Part shown: in pieces, positions 17,895 to 25,962 of the stretch
Layout of the letters: every line of letters starts with the position of its first letter
Position numbering within the stretch: position 1 is the stretch's first letter
Source of the DNA: Bradyrhizobium diazoefficiens
GTDB taxonomy: Bacteria; Pseudomonadota; Alphaproteobacteria; Rhizobiales; Xanthobacteraceae
Length of the DNA: 64,000 bases
Reading direction: 5' to 3'
Assembly: GCF_018131185.1 (NCBI RefSeq)
Contig: NZ_JAFCJE010000002.1
Span: forward strand, 310,001 to 374,000
Notes under the pieces: model-generated
What the model was told of the DNA's origin: nothing
What the model saw: only the letters and a program-made list of their open reading frames with translations
Database searches by the model: none
Translations under genes and position numbers: made by a program

Positions 17895-18716
17895 TCAGCG
17901 CCCCTGAAATTTGGGTCGGCGCTTCTCCATGAAGGCTCGGCGACCCTCGCGGAAATCCGCGCTGTCCATGCAGGCATGGCCGATCGCCTTGATCGCCTCC
18001 ATGTCACGCTGGCTTTCGTCCTTCAGCACCTGCGCGATGGTGATCCTGGCGGCCTTGATTGCGAGCGGAGCGTTCTCGGAGATGGCCTTCGCGATCGTCA
18101 TGGTCTCTCCCCAGAGCTCGCCCTCCGGAAACACGCGCTCGACGAGACCGATGCGCAGTGCCTCTGCGGAATCGATCCGCATGCCCGTGTACATCAAGAG
18201 GCGCGCCCAGGACGGGCCGACCAGCGACACCAGATGCTTCAGACCGTCATAGCCATAGGCGATGCCGAGCCTGGCCGCGGGAATCCCGAACTGGCTGCCG
18301 TGTGCGGCGAGGCGGATGTCGGCGAGCATCGCGACTTGCATGCCGCCGCCGAGGCAAAAGCCCTCGATGCAGGCGATGGTCGGTAAGGGAAAGTCGGCGA
18401 GCAGCGCGCGCTGTGCCGCGCTGCGCTTGGCGTATTCCTCGGACGCCGCTGCGTTATGGCGCGTCTTCTCGAACTGGCTGATATCGGCCCCTGATACGAA
18501 CGCCTTGCCGCCGGCGCCGCGCAGGATCAGGACGCGCACGGTCTCGTCGTCGCGCAAGGCCGTCAGCGCCTCGCCAAATCCCTCCCACATCTCCAGCGAC
18601 ATCGCGTTGCGCTTGTCGGGATTGTTGAAGGTGATCACCCCGACGCCACCGGCTGCGTGCCTGAGGATCTTGCCGTCGGCGTAAGGCGTTTCGGTCGTGC
18701 TGAAGATGTCGGACAT
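17895..18716 (-). CDS. Enoyl-CoA hydratase/isomerase-family protein lacking both catalytic Glu
   Basis: This 273-residue crotonase-fold protein keeps the oxyanion-hole loops (KAFVSGADISQF and GFCLGGGMQVAMLADIRLA). Aligned by eye to mitochondrial enoyl-CoA hydratase, the first catalytic Glu (GGGCE) is Gln here (GGGMQ), and the second (GQPE) is Ala (GIPA). It should therefore still bind and polarise an acyl-CoA thioester, but classical hydration is doubtful; a hydrolase, decarboxylase, isomerase or binding role is possible. It is transcribed alone, with no other beta-oxidation gene adjacent. Confidence 0.85.
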   Translation of the reverse strand: MSDIFSTTETPYADGKILRHAAGGVGVITFNNPDKRNAMSLEMWEGFGEALTALRDDETVRVLILRGAGGKAFVSGADISQFEKTRHNAAASEEYAKRSAAQRALLADFPLPTIACIEGFCLGGGMQVAMLADIRLAAHGSQFGIPAARLGIAYGYDGLKHLVSLVGPSWARLLMYTGMRIDSAEALRIGLVERVFPEGELWGETMTIAKAISENAPLAIKAARITIAQVLKDESQRDMEAIKAIGHACMDSADFREGRRAFMEKRRPKFQGR

Positions 18717-18921
18717 CGCGCTCGCTCGTCATGTGCGAGGGACAATGTGCTGCGCGGGCGCCAGCGGGGTCAACCGGGGCAGGGCGCGCGAGTCTGCATC
18801 CGCCTGTTCCGGGATCGCATGGCGCGTGGTCCTCGGATCGTGCCGCAAGGAAAAAGGGACGGTCGAACCGCCCCCGGAAAGGCCGCGCGCAAGCGCGCGA
18901 GCCGTATGCCGTCCGGTCTCG

Positions 18922-18959
18922 TTCAATCCCGCCGCGCCCCGGTGACGCGGCGGATTGAA
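18922..18959 (-). terminator. Hairpin downstream of the LysR-XRE pair
   Basis: TTCAATCC-GCCGCG and CGCGGC-GGATTGAA pair over 14 bp with a single bulged C and a loop of about nine bases. It lies about 33 bp past the stop of the XRE gene in its direction of transcription. No clear T-run follows. The rest of the 18717-18991 gap shows no credible gene. Confidence 0.45.
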
Positions 18960-18991
18960 GGTCGGCGGCAAATGCAGACCGTCGATCGGTC

Positions 18992-19396
18992 TCAGCTTTC
19001 GTTCGCCGCGATCGATTCCATCAGCGAGACGAGCTGACGCTGCACCGTCTGGTCCTTGATCTTGCTGTAGGCGCGCAGCAGGCGGAGGCTGAAGGCGCTA
19101 TCGAGGAACAGCAGGCTCTCGACTTCGCGGGCCTTGTTGTCGCCGTCGTAGAAGAAGGTCACGGGCACATCGAGGGCGGAGGCGATCTGCTGAAGCCGAG
19201 CCGCGCCGACGCGATTGACGCCCTTCTCGTATTTCTGCACCTGCTGGAAGCTGACGCCCAGCTTCTCGCCGAGCTCGGCCTGCGAGATCTTCATCTCGAC
19301 GCGCCGCAAGCGGATCCGCTTGCCAAGCTCAATGTCCGGCTTGCCGGCACTGCGCTGCTTCATTCTTTTCGCCGCTGCTTTCATCTTCGTTCTCAC
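18992..19396 (-). CDS. XRE-family HTH regulator (rhizobial PraR-like)
   Basis: The 134-residue protein has an XRE helix-turn-helix at about residues 25-80 (LGKRIRLRRVEMKISQAELG, then VSFQQVQKYEKGVNRVGAARL, and SALDVPVTFFYDG). A helical C-terminal tail ends KIKDQTVQRQLVSLMESIA. Length and the FQQVQKYEKGxNRVGAxRL signature match rhizobial PraR/PhrR-type regulators of stress and biofilm genes (recalled, not searched). Its start overlaps the stop of the upstream LysR gene by four bases, so the two are translationally coupled. Confidence 0.85.
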   Translation of the reverse strand: MRTKMKAAAKRMKQRSAGKPDIELGKRIRLRRVEMKISQAELGEKLGVSFQQVQKYEKGVNRVGAARLQQIASALDVPVTFFYDGDNKAREVESLLFLDSAFSLRLLRAYSKIKDQTVQRQLVSLMESIAANES

Positions 19397-20442
19397 CTTT
19401 GTTCTTCGGTTGAAAATCCCCCGAAGAGCTGGGTCAGGGGTTCGCCCATATAGGAGTCCTTGAATTCATGCGGATGCACGAACTCTTCCTTAAACCACGG
19501 GAAACGAGCTGGACTGAAAGCTTCGATCAGCCAGTCAATCATGTGCCGCACGCGCGGAATACGGCCGCTACCGGGGTGGTAGGACAACCAGATATCCAGC
19601 GGCCGGTTCAGCTCGACCTCCAGTGGAATCAATTTCCCGCCGAGCGCGATGGCGTAGCTGGGGAAGACGCCGATGCCGGCGCCATTTGCGACCGCCCAAT
19701 AGTTGGCGCTCGAGACGTTGGTCTTCATGACCAGAAGGTCACGTTCCGAAACGCCCGGGAAGAAACTCTCGAAGGATTCCTTGGCGGCGAGCTGATCTGC
19801 GAATTGCAGCACCAGGCGATGCTTGATCAATTCCGCTGCCGAACGCGGCGCGCCGTGCTTTTCGATGTATTTCTCGGAGGCCCAGAACATCAGGTGCATG
19901 CGGCCGAGCCGCACCAGCTTGATGTCGAGCGCCGAGGGACGCGATAGATGGATGGCGACGTCGGCCTCGTGACGCGAGACGTCGGCCGAACGCATCGCGC
20001 AATGCAGGTCGACCAGGATCTTCGGATAGGCCTGCTGGAATTCAACCAGGCGCGGGGCGAGCCAGAACGTGCCGAGCCCCTCGGTGACGGCGACCCGAAC
20101 CTCGCCGGACAAAGCATTGGCCATCGAATCGCTGGCGCGCAGCACATCGAAGGTGGCAGCCTCCATGCGCTCGACGGCGGAGACCACCAGCGCGCCTTCA
20201 TCGGTCAGATGGGTCCCGTGAACGTCGCGGGTGAACAGCGTCGTGCCGGTTTGACGTTCGAAATCGTCGATCCGCCGGCGCACGGCGTTGATCGACAGCG
20301 ACAAGCGCTCGGCCGCCGAGCGGAAACTTCCGCATCGGACGACTTCCAGAAATATGCGGGCCGTATCCCAATCAGAGAGGCCGCTGAGATTTGTTTTTGG
20401 GCGTTCCACCTGACGAACGCCCCTTTCCGCTAAGGAGTGCAT
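19393..20442 (-). CDS. LysR-family transcriptional regulator, coupled to the XRE gene
   Basis: The protein has 349 residues, longer than the usual 300 because of about 25 N-terminal residues before the HTH and a 30-residue tail. The winged HTH is LSDWDTARIFLEVVRCGSFRSAAERLSLSINAVRRRIDDFE. The effector domain (VRVAVTEGLGTFWLAPRLVEFQQAYP onward) is of normal size. The 3' end overlaps the XRE gene (ATGA arrangement). No metabolic gene is adjacent, so the pair probably regulates distant targets. Confidence 0.85.
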   Translation of the reverse strand: MHSLAERGVRQVERPKTNLSGLSDWDTARIFLEVVRCGSFRSAAERLSLSINAVRRRIDDFERQTGTTLFTRDVHGTHLTDEGALVVSAVERMEAATFDVLRASDSMANALSGEVRVAVTEGLGTFWLAPRLVEFQQAYPKILVDLHCAMRSADVSRHEADVAIHLSRPSALDIKLVRLGRMHLMFWASEKYIEKHGAPRSAAELIKHRLVLQFADQLAAKESFESFFPGVSERDLLVMKTNVSSANYWAVANGAGIGVFPSYAIALGGKLIPLEVELNRPLDIWLSYHPGSGRIPRVRHMIDWLIEAFSPARFPWFKEEFVHPHEFKDSYMGEPLTQLFGGFSTEEQR

Positions 20443-20925
20443 ACAATTCCCTTCGGGCGGCTAAACTGGCAGAATCTGGCGCAAACCACAACCACTGCGG
20501 GTTGGGGGATGATGAGTTTTGAACGTCATCCTTACTACCTCGTGGGTGGTATCCGAGTGCTGCCAAGGCTGGGGAATCGGGCGCATTGTTTGCCCGGATG
20601 AGGGGTGTGGCGTGAGTTCCGTTGCGAGCCGCCAAATGGCTGCGGGATTGCAGGCGCTGTCCGCAAGGAATGACTTTGCGCGAAAGCCACCGCCGTCTTC
20701 CTCGACGGATCAATCACAGCACGCCAGGCGTTTGCTCCCGGACCGCTTCGACAATGGCCAACTACGCAGCGCAGCGGTGTTGGCTGGACTCTCGGTTCCT
20801 GGGCTGAAACCGCTTGAAATCAGGTTCGGAGGCGCCGCGGCCTCATGCTATCCTCGGTACACCATGGGGGCCGAAGGGGGCGCCGCAACCACGTCTCGCA
20901 GGCCGAATTAACGGAAAGAACGCCG
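20443..20925. other. 483-bp intergenic region without a recognisable gene
   Basis: This stretch separates the LysR start from the small gene at 20926. Short open frames exist in several phases, but none has a ribosome site, recognisable motif or sensible composition. It presumably holds the LysR promoter on the minus strand and a promoter for the small gene on the plus strand; I could not identify either. No long inverted repeat is seen. Confidence 0.5.
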
Positions 20926-21192
20926 GTGTCGCATTCAGACGAACAGTTGCAGTCGGTGCTGAAAACGCTCGAGGAGTGCCGCAGGGTGCTCAACGCGTGC
21001 GAGAGCCGTGAATCGGCCGAGCTGCTGTCCATCGTCATCCTCGACGTCAGGATGAAGCTCAAAGGAATTGACAGTGCCGATCTCAAGGCACTGTGCGACG
21101 AAATGTTGCGGAGCGCTGCGAGCGAGCCGCCGTCCCCTTCCAAGCAGACGCAGGACCAGCCCCGGCGTCCGCTGCTCCGCGTGGTGAAGTAG
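20926..21192 (+). CDS. Small conserved-looking helical protein, unknown function
   Basis: GTG 20926, preceded by GGAAAG, gives an 88-residue protein; an upstream ATG at 20845 would add 27 residues of poor composition. It is largely helical: SHSDEQLQSVLKTLEECRRVLNAC, AELLSIVILDVRMKLKGI, and DLKALCDEMLRSA, followed by a basic proline-rich tail ending RRPLLRVVK. There is no signal peptide or membrane segment. I do not recognise the family. A hairpin (AGTCTCGC / GCGAGACT, 21204-21225) follows and may end transcription. Confidence 0.55.
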   Translation: MSHSDEQLQSVLKTLEECRRVLNACESRESAELLSIVILDVRMKLKGIDSADLKALCDEMLRSAASEPPSPSKQTQDQPRRPLLRVVK

Positions 21193-21203
21193 CCGCGCCG
21201 CCG

Positions 21204-21225
21204 AGTCTCGCTTTTTGGCGAGACT
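21204..21225 (+). terminator. Hairpin after the small helical protein gene
   Basis: AGTCTCGC and GCGAGACT pair over 8 bp around a TTTTTG loop, 12 bp after the stop codon at 21192. No T-run follows the stem, so termination efficiency is uncertain. Confidence 0.45.
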
Positions 21226-21234
21226 TGTGCGCGT

Positions 21235-21270
21235 CCCGATGCCGCACCTGTGATCACAGACGGCATCGGG
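21235..21270. promoter_or_regulatory. Nested palindrome upstream of ccdA
   Basis: CCCGATGCCG and CGGCATCGGG (10 bp, perfect) enclose a second perfect palindrome, CTGTGATCACAG at 21248-21259. The whole 36-bp element is nearly symmetrical. It lies about 125 bp before the ccdA start and just after the small gene's hairpin. It could be an operator for a dimeric regulator or a transcript hairpin; no T-run follows. Confidence 0.5.
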
Positions 21271-21396
21271 AGGAGCCCTGGTTTCGTGCGCCTCTGTTGC
21301 GCATTTTCCGGCATCGGCTACACCAGAGCCGGTTCGGCTCCGGCCGGGCGCATATCCTGCGCGCCTACCGGCGCCTGAGATGGCTCAGACGGCATC

Positions 21397-22128
21397 ATGC
21401 AAAATGTTTCGATCCCGGCGGCGCTGATTGCCGGCCTCGTCAGCTTCCTCTCGCCTTGCGTCCTGCCGCTGGTCCCGCCCTATCTGATCTACCTCACGGG
21501 CGCCACGATCGAGCATGTCGAGAGCGACGAGCCGGCCGCGGCGTCGAAGCGCGCGATCATGTTGTCGGCGCTCTTGTTCGTGCTCGGCTTCTCCACTGTG
21601 TTCGTCGCGCTCGGCGCCAGCGCCTCGCTGGTCGGCGGGCTGATCCGGGCCTGGTCGGCAGAGCTGTCGATCCTCGCTGGCCTCGTCATCATCGTCATGG
21701 GCCTGCATTTCCTGGGCCTGACGCGCATCGGCCTGCTGATGCGCGAGGGGCGGCTGCCTATCCCCAAGCCCGTCGGGCTCTGGGGGGCCTACATCATGGG
21801 CCTCGCCTTCGCCTTCGGCTGGACCCCCTGCATCGGCCCGATCCTCGCGGCGATTCTTTCGATCGCCGCAGCCGAGGCGACGGTGACCAAGGGTGCAGGT
21901 CTGCTCGCCGTCTATTCCTTGGGCCTAGGTATTCCCTTCCTGCTGGCGGCCCTGATGATCGAACAGTTTTCTGCGCTGTTCGCGCGGATGAAAGGCCATC
22001 TCGTCAACGTCGAGCGCGCCATGGGCGTCTTGATGGTCATCACCGGTATCGGCTTCCTCACCGGCGCAGTCACGAATGTGAGCATCTGGCTGCTGGAGAC
22101 GTTCCCGGCGTTGCAGACGATCGGGTAG
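21397..22128 (+). CDS. ccdA: Cytochrome c biogenesis / thiol-disulfide membrane protein CcdA
   Basis: The 243-residue protein has six predicted membrane helices. Helix 1 carries the redox Cys in LVSFLSPCVLPLVPPYLIYL and the fourth carries its partner in AFGWTPCIGPILAAIL, the two-cysteine pattern of CcdA/DsbD transmembrane domains. It passes electrons from cytoplasmic thioredoxin across the inner membrane to periplasmic thiol acceptors, often for cytochrome c maturation. There are no other ccm genes nearby, so the periplasmic partner is encoded elsewhere. Confidence 0.92.
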   Translation: MQNVSIPAALIAGLVSFLSPCVLPLVPPYLIYLTGATIEHVESDEPAAASKRAIMLSALLFVLGFSTVFVALGASASLVGGLIRAWSAELSILAGLVIIVMGLHFLGLTRIGLLMREGRLPIPKPVGLWGAYIMGLAFAFGWTPCIGPILAAILSIAAAEATVTKGAGLLAVYSLGLGIPFLLAALMIEQFSALFARMKGHLVNVERAMGVLMVITGIGFLTGAVTNVSIWLLETFPALQTIG

Positions 22129-22269
22129 GGCGCAGGGGGGCCGGGTTTTCACGGGCGGAAAAGTAGAGGAACCGTTGAATCCCGTCAGGCATGCTGTCAC
22201 GGAACGACGATTCCAAACCTTTCCGGTCCCGAAGCGTTGCACGGGGACAACTCGCATGGTGGAGATCAC

Positions 22270-22542
22270 GTGACCAAGACACTGCGCTTAGAACCCCTGT
22301 CGGACAACGCGGCTTTGGTTGCCTGGCAATTTTTGGGACAGCCGTTGCAGGAATGGCCGAGCTGGGTTCAGTCGAATTGCTCGTTGCAGAAGGATGCCGA
22401 CGGGAAATTCGAGCTTCGGCACGAGCGGCGCAGCGGCACTCAGATCGTCTATCTCGGCGAGTGGCTGGTGAGAGATCTCGATGGCGGCGTGGACTTCTAC
22501 ACCGACGCCGAGATCTGGTCGCGGTTCGCTGCCAAACACTGA
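22270..22542 (+). CDS. Small protein of unknown function
   Basis: GTG 22270 with GGTGGAGAT upstream gives 90 residues; an upstream ATG at 22237 is possible. The sequence is soluble and mixed alpha/beta: TKTLRLEPLSDNAALVAWQF, VQSNCSLQKDADGKFELRHE, QIVYLGEWLVRDLDGGVDF, YTDAEIWSRFAAKH. The order of strands and the single Cys give no known motif. I do not recognise it. It stands alone between ccdA and the haem peroxidase. Confidence 0.55.
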   Translation: MTKTLRLEPLSDNAALVAWQFLGQPLQEWPSWVQSNCSLQKDADGKFELRHERRSGTQIVYLGEWLVRDLDGGVDFYTDAEIWSRFAAKH

Positions 22543-22801
22543 AGCGCTGAGAGATCGAGCCGGCGCGTTGATCGCGCCTTAGTCTTTCTTGCTCAAGCTC
22601 CGGGCGATCAAAAGCCTGTGTGGCTGGTGGGGCAAAAAGCCTCGCGGTAGGACCCACCCACAGAATGCAATCTGTAGTAATATTTCATTTTACTGCACCC
22701 TGAGGGGCAATTCTTCTGAACGTATACTGAAACGAGAATTTGAGACCAATCGGCATATTCGGCGCCCCTCTCCCTTACAGCATTTTGAGCAGGAGCAAGC
22801 G

Positions 22802-24349
22802 ATGGGAACCGACGTGAATGTTCATCCCGGTCACGGCAAGGCCGGACGTCAACCGACGCGACAATTTTTGGATACGCTTTCCGGACACGACGATCCGGGC
22901 ATGTTTGGCCGGATGTTTCCGACCTTGGAGCCGCTGGCTGTCGACGACGGTCCGCTGCGTGAGCTCGCTGACGCGATGAAGGACCCCGTCCCCGGCGACG
23001 CCGCGGGAAACAATCTCAACGTCCCGGCGGGTTTCACCTATCTCGGCCAATTCGTCGATCATGACATCACGCTTGACCTGACCTCCTTTGGCGACAAGCA
23101 GGCCGATCCCATGGGCGTGCAGAATTTTCGCACGCCGGCGCTCGATCTCGACTGCGTCTATGGTCTCGGTCCCGACGGAAGCCGCCACTTGTATGCGCGC
23201 AACTCGGCCACCGACAACGGCAAGACACCGGGGCCCAAGCTGCTGATCGGCAAAACGGTCAACGTCGATAGCATCACGGGTGATCATCGTAACGATCTTC
23301 CGCGCAGCCCCGAAGGGTTTGCCCTGATCGGCGACCATCGCAACGATGAGAATTTGCTTGTCGCGCAGACCCATCTGGCGATGCTCAAATTTCACAACAA
23401 GGTCTGCGATCGGCTCGCGGCGTCAGGGAAGCCGCCGGGAGAGATATTCGAGGAAGCGCGCCAGATCGTGACCTGGCACTATCAATGGATGGTTCTGCAC
23501 GATTTCGTGGAGCGGATCACCGAGAAGGGGCTGGTGGCCAAGATCCTAGAGCAGGGACGGCGCTTCTATCGATTCAAGAAGATCCCTTATATGCCTGTCG
23601 AGTTTTCCGCGGCCGTCTATCGTTTCGGCCACAGCATGGTTCGTCAGGTCTATAGCCACAACAGGATCTTCACGCCCGGGCCGGGCGGCATTCCTGCAAC
23701 TCTCGACCTGCTGTTCAGGTTTACGGGGCTTTCGGGAGGAATCATCGGAGATCTCGCACCTAATCCGGTTCAGCCGCCGCTTCCGCTTCCGGTGCTTTCA
23801 AGCAACTGGATCATCGACTGGCGCCGCTTCTATCAGGTCCTGTCGGCCAATCCGCCGGGTGTGGCGCTCAATCCATCTCGCAAGATCGACCCATTCGTCG
23901 TGCCGCAACTGCATACCCTGCCTGGTGATGGCGGCAGCCTGCCGTTCCGCAACCTCAAGCGCGGCGTGTTGCTGGGATTGCCGTCAGGGCAGGACGTTGC
24001 CAAGGCCATGAAGATCAAGAATCCGCTGACGCCGGAAGAAATCTCGAAGGGGAGCGACGGTGCCGTGGCGAGGAAGCATGGCCTGCACCAGCATACGCCG
24101 CTCTGGTACTACATCCTCAAGGAGGCCGAGCAGCGGGGCGGCGGGGAACGGCTCGGACCGGTTGGCGCGACGCTGCTTGCCGAGGTCTTCGTCGGCCTCG
24201 TCCATGGCGATCACCAGTCGTATCTCTGGGTCAAAGGCAAGAGCTGGAAGCCGACACTTCCGTCGCAAGTGCCAGGCGAATTCACGATGGCGGACTTGCT
24301 GCGCTTCGTCGGCGATATCAGCCCGATCGACGGTATCTCGACCGTGTAG
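22802..24349 (+). CDS. Animal-type haem peroxidase
   Basis: ATG 22802 (515 residues) is the best start; the open frame continues 213 bases upstream through AT-richer non-coding sequence. LGQFVDHDIT supplies the distal His87 with the preceding Asp86. IGDHRNDENLLVAQTHLAMLKFHN matches the G-D-x-R-x-x-E block with distal Arg180 and Glu183, and YRFGHSMVRQVY supplies the proximal His277. Asp86 and Glu183 are the positions that form haem ester bonds in mammalian peroxidases, so covalent haem is possible. No signal peptide is visible. It should oxidise halides, phenols or lipids with hydrogen peroxide. It stands alone. Confidence 0.9.
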   Translation: MGTDVNVHPGHGKAGRQPTRQFLDTLSGHDDPGMFGRMFPTLEPLAVDDGPLRELADAMKDPVPGDAAGNNLNVPAGFTYLGQFVDHDITLDLTSFGDKQADPMGVQNFRTPALDLDCVYGLGPDGSRHLYARNSATDNGKTPGPKLLIGKTVNVDSITGDHRNDLPRSPEGFALIGDHRNDENLLVAQTHLAMLKFHNKVCDRLAASGKPPGEIFEEARQIVTWHYQWMVLHDFVERITEKGLVAKILEQGRRFYRFKKIPYMPVEFSAAVYRFGHSMVRQVYSHNRIFTPGPGGIPATLDLLFRFTGLSGGIIGDLAPNPVQPPLPLPVLSSNWIIDWRRFYQVLSANPPGVALNPSRKIDPFVVPQLHTLPGDGGSLPFRNLKRGVLLGLPSGQDVAKAMKIKNPLTPEEISKGSDGAVARKHGLHQHTPLWYYILKEAEQRGGGERLGPVGATLLAEVFVGLVHGDHQSYLWVKGKSWKPTLPSQVPGEFTMADLLRFVGDISPIDGISTV

Positions 24350-24353
24350 ACCA

Positions 24354-24401
24354 AAGCATGATCCGGAAAAGTGCGAAGCGATTTTCCGGAAAGATCACGC
24401 G
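24354..24401. repeat. Rhizobiales palindromic repeat (CATGATCCGGAAAA type)
   Basis: GCATGATCCGGAAAA followed by TTTTCCGGAAAGATCACGC forms the well-known short palindrome scattered through Rhizobiales genomes. Just after it, at 24413-24452, CAAGCGCGATGA and TCATCGCGCTTGA form another hairpin. Together they occupy the gap between the haem peroxidase and the convergent ABC operon. Confidence 0.85.
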
Positions 24402-24524
24402 TAAACAACAACCTCAAGCGCGATGATGGTTCATCCAAATCTCATCGCGCTTGAGACGCTCGCGATCGCCGGTTGCGGCGATGAAGGCGAGCCTGGAGAC
24501 GTTTCCGGCGTTGTAGACGAACGA

Positions 24525-24555
24525 CTGGACCGGCGCGCCGAGCGCGCCGGTCCAG
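24525..24555 (-). terminator. 13-bp hairpin at the end of the leftward ABC operon
   Basis: CTGGACCGGCGCG and CGCGCCGGTCCAG are perfect complements with a 5-base loop, 15 bases beyond the stop codon of the binding-protein gene (24570). The stem is strong but there is no T-run, so it may act with Rho or protect the transcript end. Confidence 0.55.
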
Positions 24556-24569
24556 AGGTTTGCAACAGA

Positions 24570-25625
24570 TCAAGGCTTGAACACGTAGCCCGGCGAGATC
24601 GCCGCAGCCTCCGGGATCGGCGGCAGGTCGGCGAACAGTTCGGGACGGTCCTTCATGACCTTGAGAATGTGCTTCGGCTCGATATGCGCATTGACGTCGA
24701 AGGTCGATTTGAGGATGCCGAGGCGGGAGAGCCGGTCCTCGGCGCTCCAGAGCGCGCGGTAATTGTTCGCCGACAGCCGGCGGTCGGCCTGCTGGACGTT
24801 GAACTGCATCGCTGTCTCGGCGACGTCCTGTTTGAGTCCCGGAATCCAGCGTGTGGCAACCTGCGCTGCCTGTTTCGGGTTCTTGCGCATCCATTGGTCG
24901 GCCTCGGAGACGGCCGCGAGGAATTTCTCGATGGTCTCGCCATTGGCCTGCACCCAGGGCCTGAGCGCGACGTTGAAGCCGATGTAGGAGATCACGTCGC
25001 CGCCGCGGATGATCTCGACGGCACCCGGCACGTCCTTGCCGGCGACGATCGGCCAGGGATCCCAGCCCGAGAACGCATCGATGCCTTTGGCGAGCAGGGC
25101 GACGGTCATGTCCGGCGGCGGCGTGTTGACCAATGTCACGTCGTCGGGCTTCAGCCCTGCCTTCTCCAGCGTCGCCAGGATGTAGAGATGGTTGATCGTG
25201 CCGAAGGAGGCCGCGATCTTCTTGCCCTTCAGCGTCGACAGATCGCCCTTGACGATGCCTGAACCTTCGCGCGCGATGATCGCCATGGTGGCGTCGGAGC
25301 CGGCCTTTGTGGCGTTGCCGCTGTAATTGCCGAGGGCGACGAGGTCCATGCCGCGCAGCACGGCGCCGATCATGGGCACGCCGACCTGCACGATCTCGCT
25401 CTCGCCGGCCTGCAATGCGTTCAGCGCGTCGACGCCGGTCGCGTAGGGGCGCGCGATCGTGACGTCGAGCCCGTACTTCTCGAAGAAGCCGCGCTCGAGG
25501 GCGATCGGCAGGCCGATCTGGTCGATGCCGGTGACCATGCCGGCCTTGAGTTTCGTCGGGGTCTGGGCGCTTGCCGGCACCATGCCGGCGAGCAGCGCGA
25601 ATCCAAGCAACACGAACCGTTTCAT
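24570..25625 (-). CDS. ABC transporter substrate-binding protein (SsuA/TauA/NMT1-like)
   Basis: The 351 residues begin with a signal peptide (MKRFVLLGFALLAGMVPASAQ). The NMT1/SsuA fold is shown by KAGMVTGIDQIGLPIALERGFFEKYGLDVTI, GESEIVQVGVPMIGAVLRG and LKGKKIAASFGTINHLYI. Ligands of this class include sulfonates, taurine, nitrate, thiamine precursors and aromatic acids; none can be chosen here. It is the last gene of a leftward operon with two permeases, an ATPase and a small membrane protein. Confidence 0.88.
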   Translation of the reverse strand: MKRFVLLGFALLAGMVPASAQTPTKLKAGMVTGIDQIGLPIALERGFFEKYGLDVTIARPYATGVDALNALQAGESEIVQVGVPMIGAVLRGMDLVALGNYSGNATKAGSDATMAIIAREGSGIVKGDLSTLKGKKIAASFGTINHLYILATLEKAGLKPDDVTLVNTPPPDMTVALLAKGIDAFSGWDPWPIVAGKDVPGAVEIIRGGDVISYIGFNVALRPWVQANGETIEKFLAAVSEADQWMRKNPKQAAQVATRWIPGLKQDVAETAMQFNVQQADRRLSANNYRALWSAEDRLSRLGILKSTFDVNAHIEPKHILKVMKDRPELFADLPPIPEAAAISPGYVFKP

Positions 25626-25629
25626 ATTT

Positions 25630-25962
25630 TCAGCCTCCCTCTTTTATCGGCCCCACCGCCGTCACCCAATAGGGGCGGGCAACGGCCTTGAGGTCCGTTC
25701 TTTTGACGCCGCGAAGTTCGATCGAATGCTCGTCGGTGCCCGAGACGCGTCCATATTGCTGGAACGCGAGCACGTGGAAGCGCTCCGGCGTGAACGGCAG
25801 CTCGATCTGCACGTTCACCTTTTCCGAGGAGCCCTTGAGCTCCGGGGAGATCTTTCCCGGTGCGGCCATCGTCAGCCAGAGTTGAAACAGCGCCCATGCG
25901 GCAATGGCGCCGAGCACGACGCGGCCTTTGGAAGAGCGCAGGACGTCGGAGGCGATGCTCAT
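25630..25962 (-). CDS. Small single-span membrane protein in an ABC operon
   Basis: This 110-residue protein has one membrane helix (about residues 13-33, GRVVLGAIAAWALFQLWLTMA). A soluble domain follows: PELKGSSEKVNVQIELPFTPERFHVLAFQQYGRVSGTDEHSIELRGV. Topology suggests the C-terminal part is periplasmic. It overlaps the ATPase stop by four bases and ends four bases before the binding-protein start, so it is an integral operon member. I do not recognise the family; it may be an accessory subunit (inference). Confidence 0.7.
   Translation of the reverse strand: MSIASDVLRSSKGRVVLGAIAAWALFQLWLTMAAPGKISPELKGSSEKVNVQIELPFTPERFHVLAFQQYGRVSGTDEHSIELRGVKRTDLKAVARPYWVTAVGPIKEGG

Noticed and set aside
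18729..18971. 80-codon frame downstream of the XRE gene
   Set aside because: No ribosome site, no motif, and it runs through a long hairpin; treated as non-coding.
22200..22245. GGAAC at 22200 as an EcfG promoter for the small gene at 22270
   Set aside because: The nearest CGTT is about 29 bases away instead of 16-17.
24487..24519. Similarity between CTGGAGACGTTTCCGGCG here and the 3' end of ccdA (about 22092)
   Set aside because: The match is about 27 bases with several differences and does not extend; it is too short to claim a duplication, though the minus-strand translation looks faintly protein-like.
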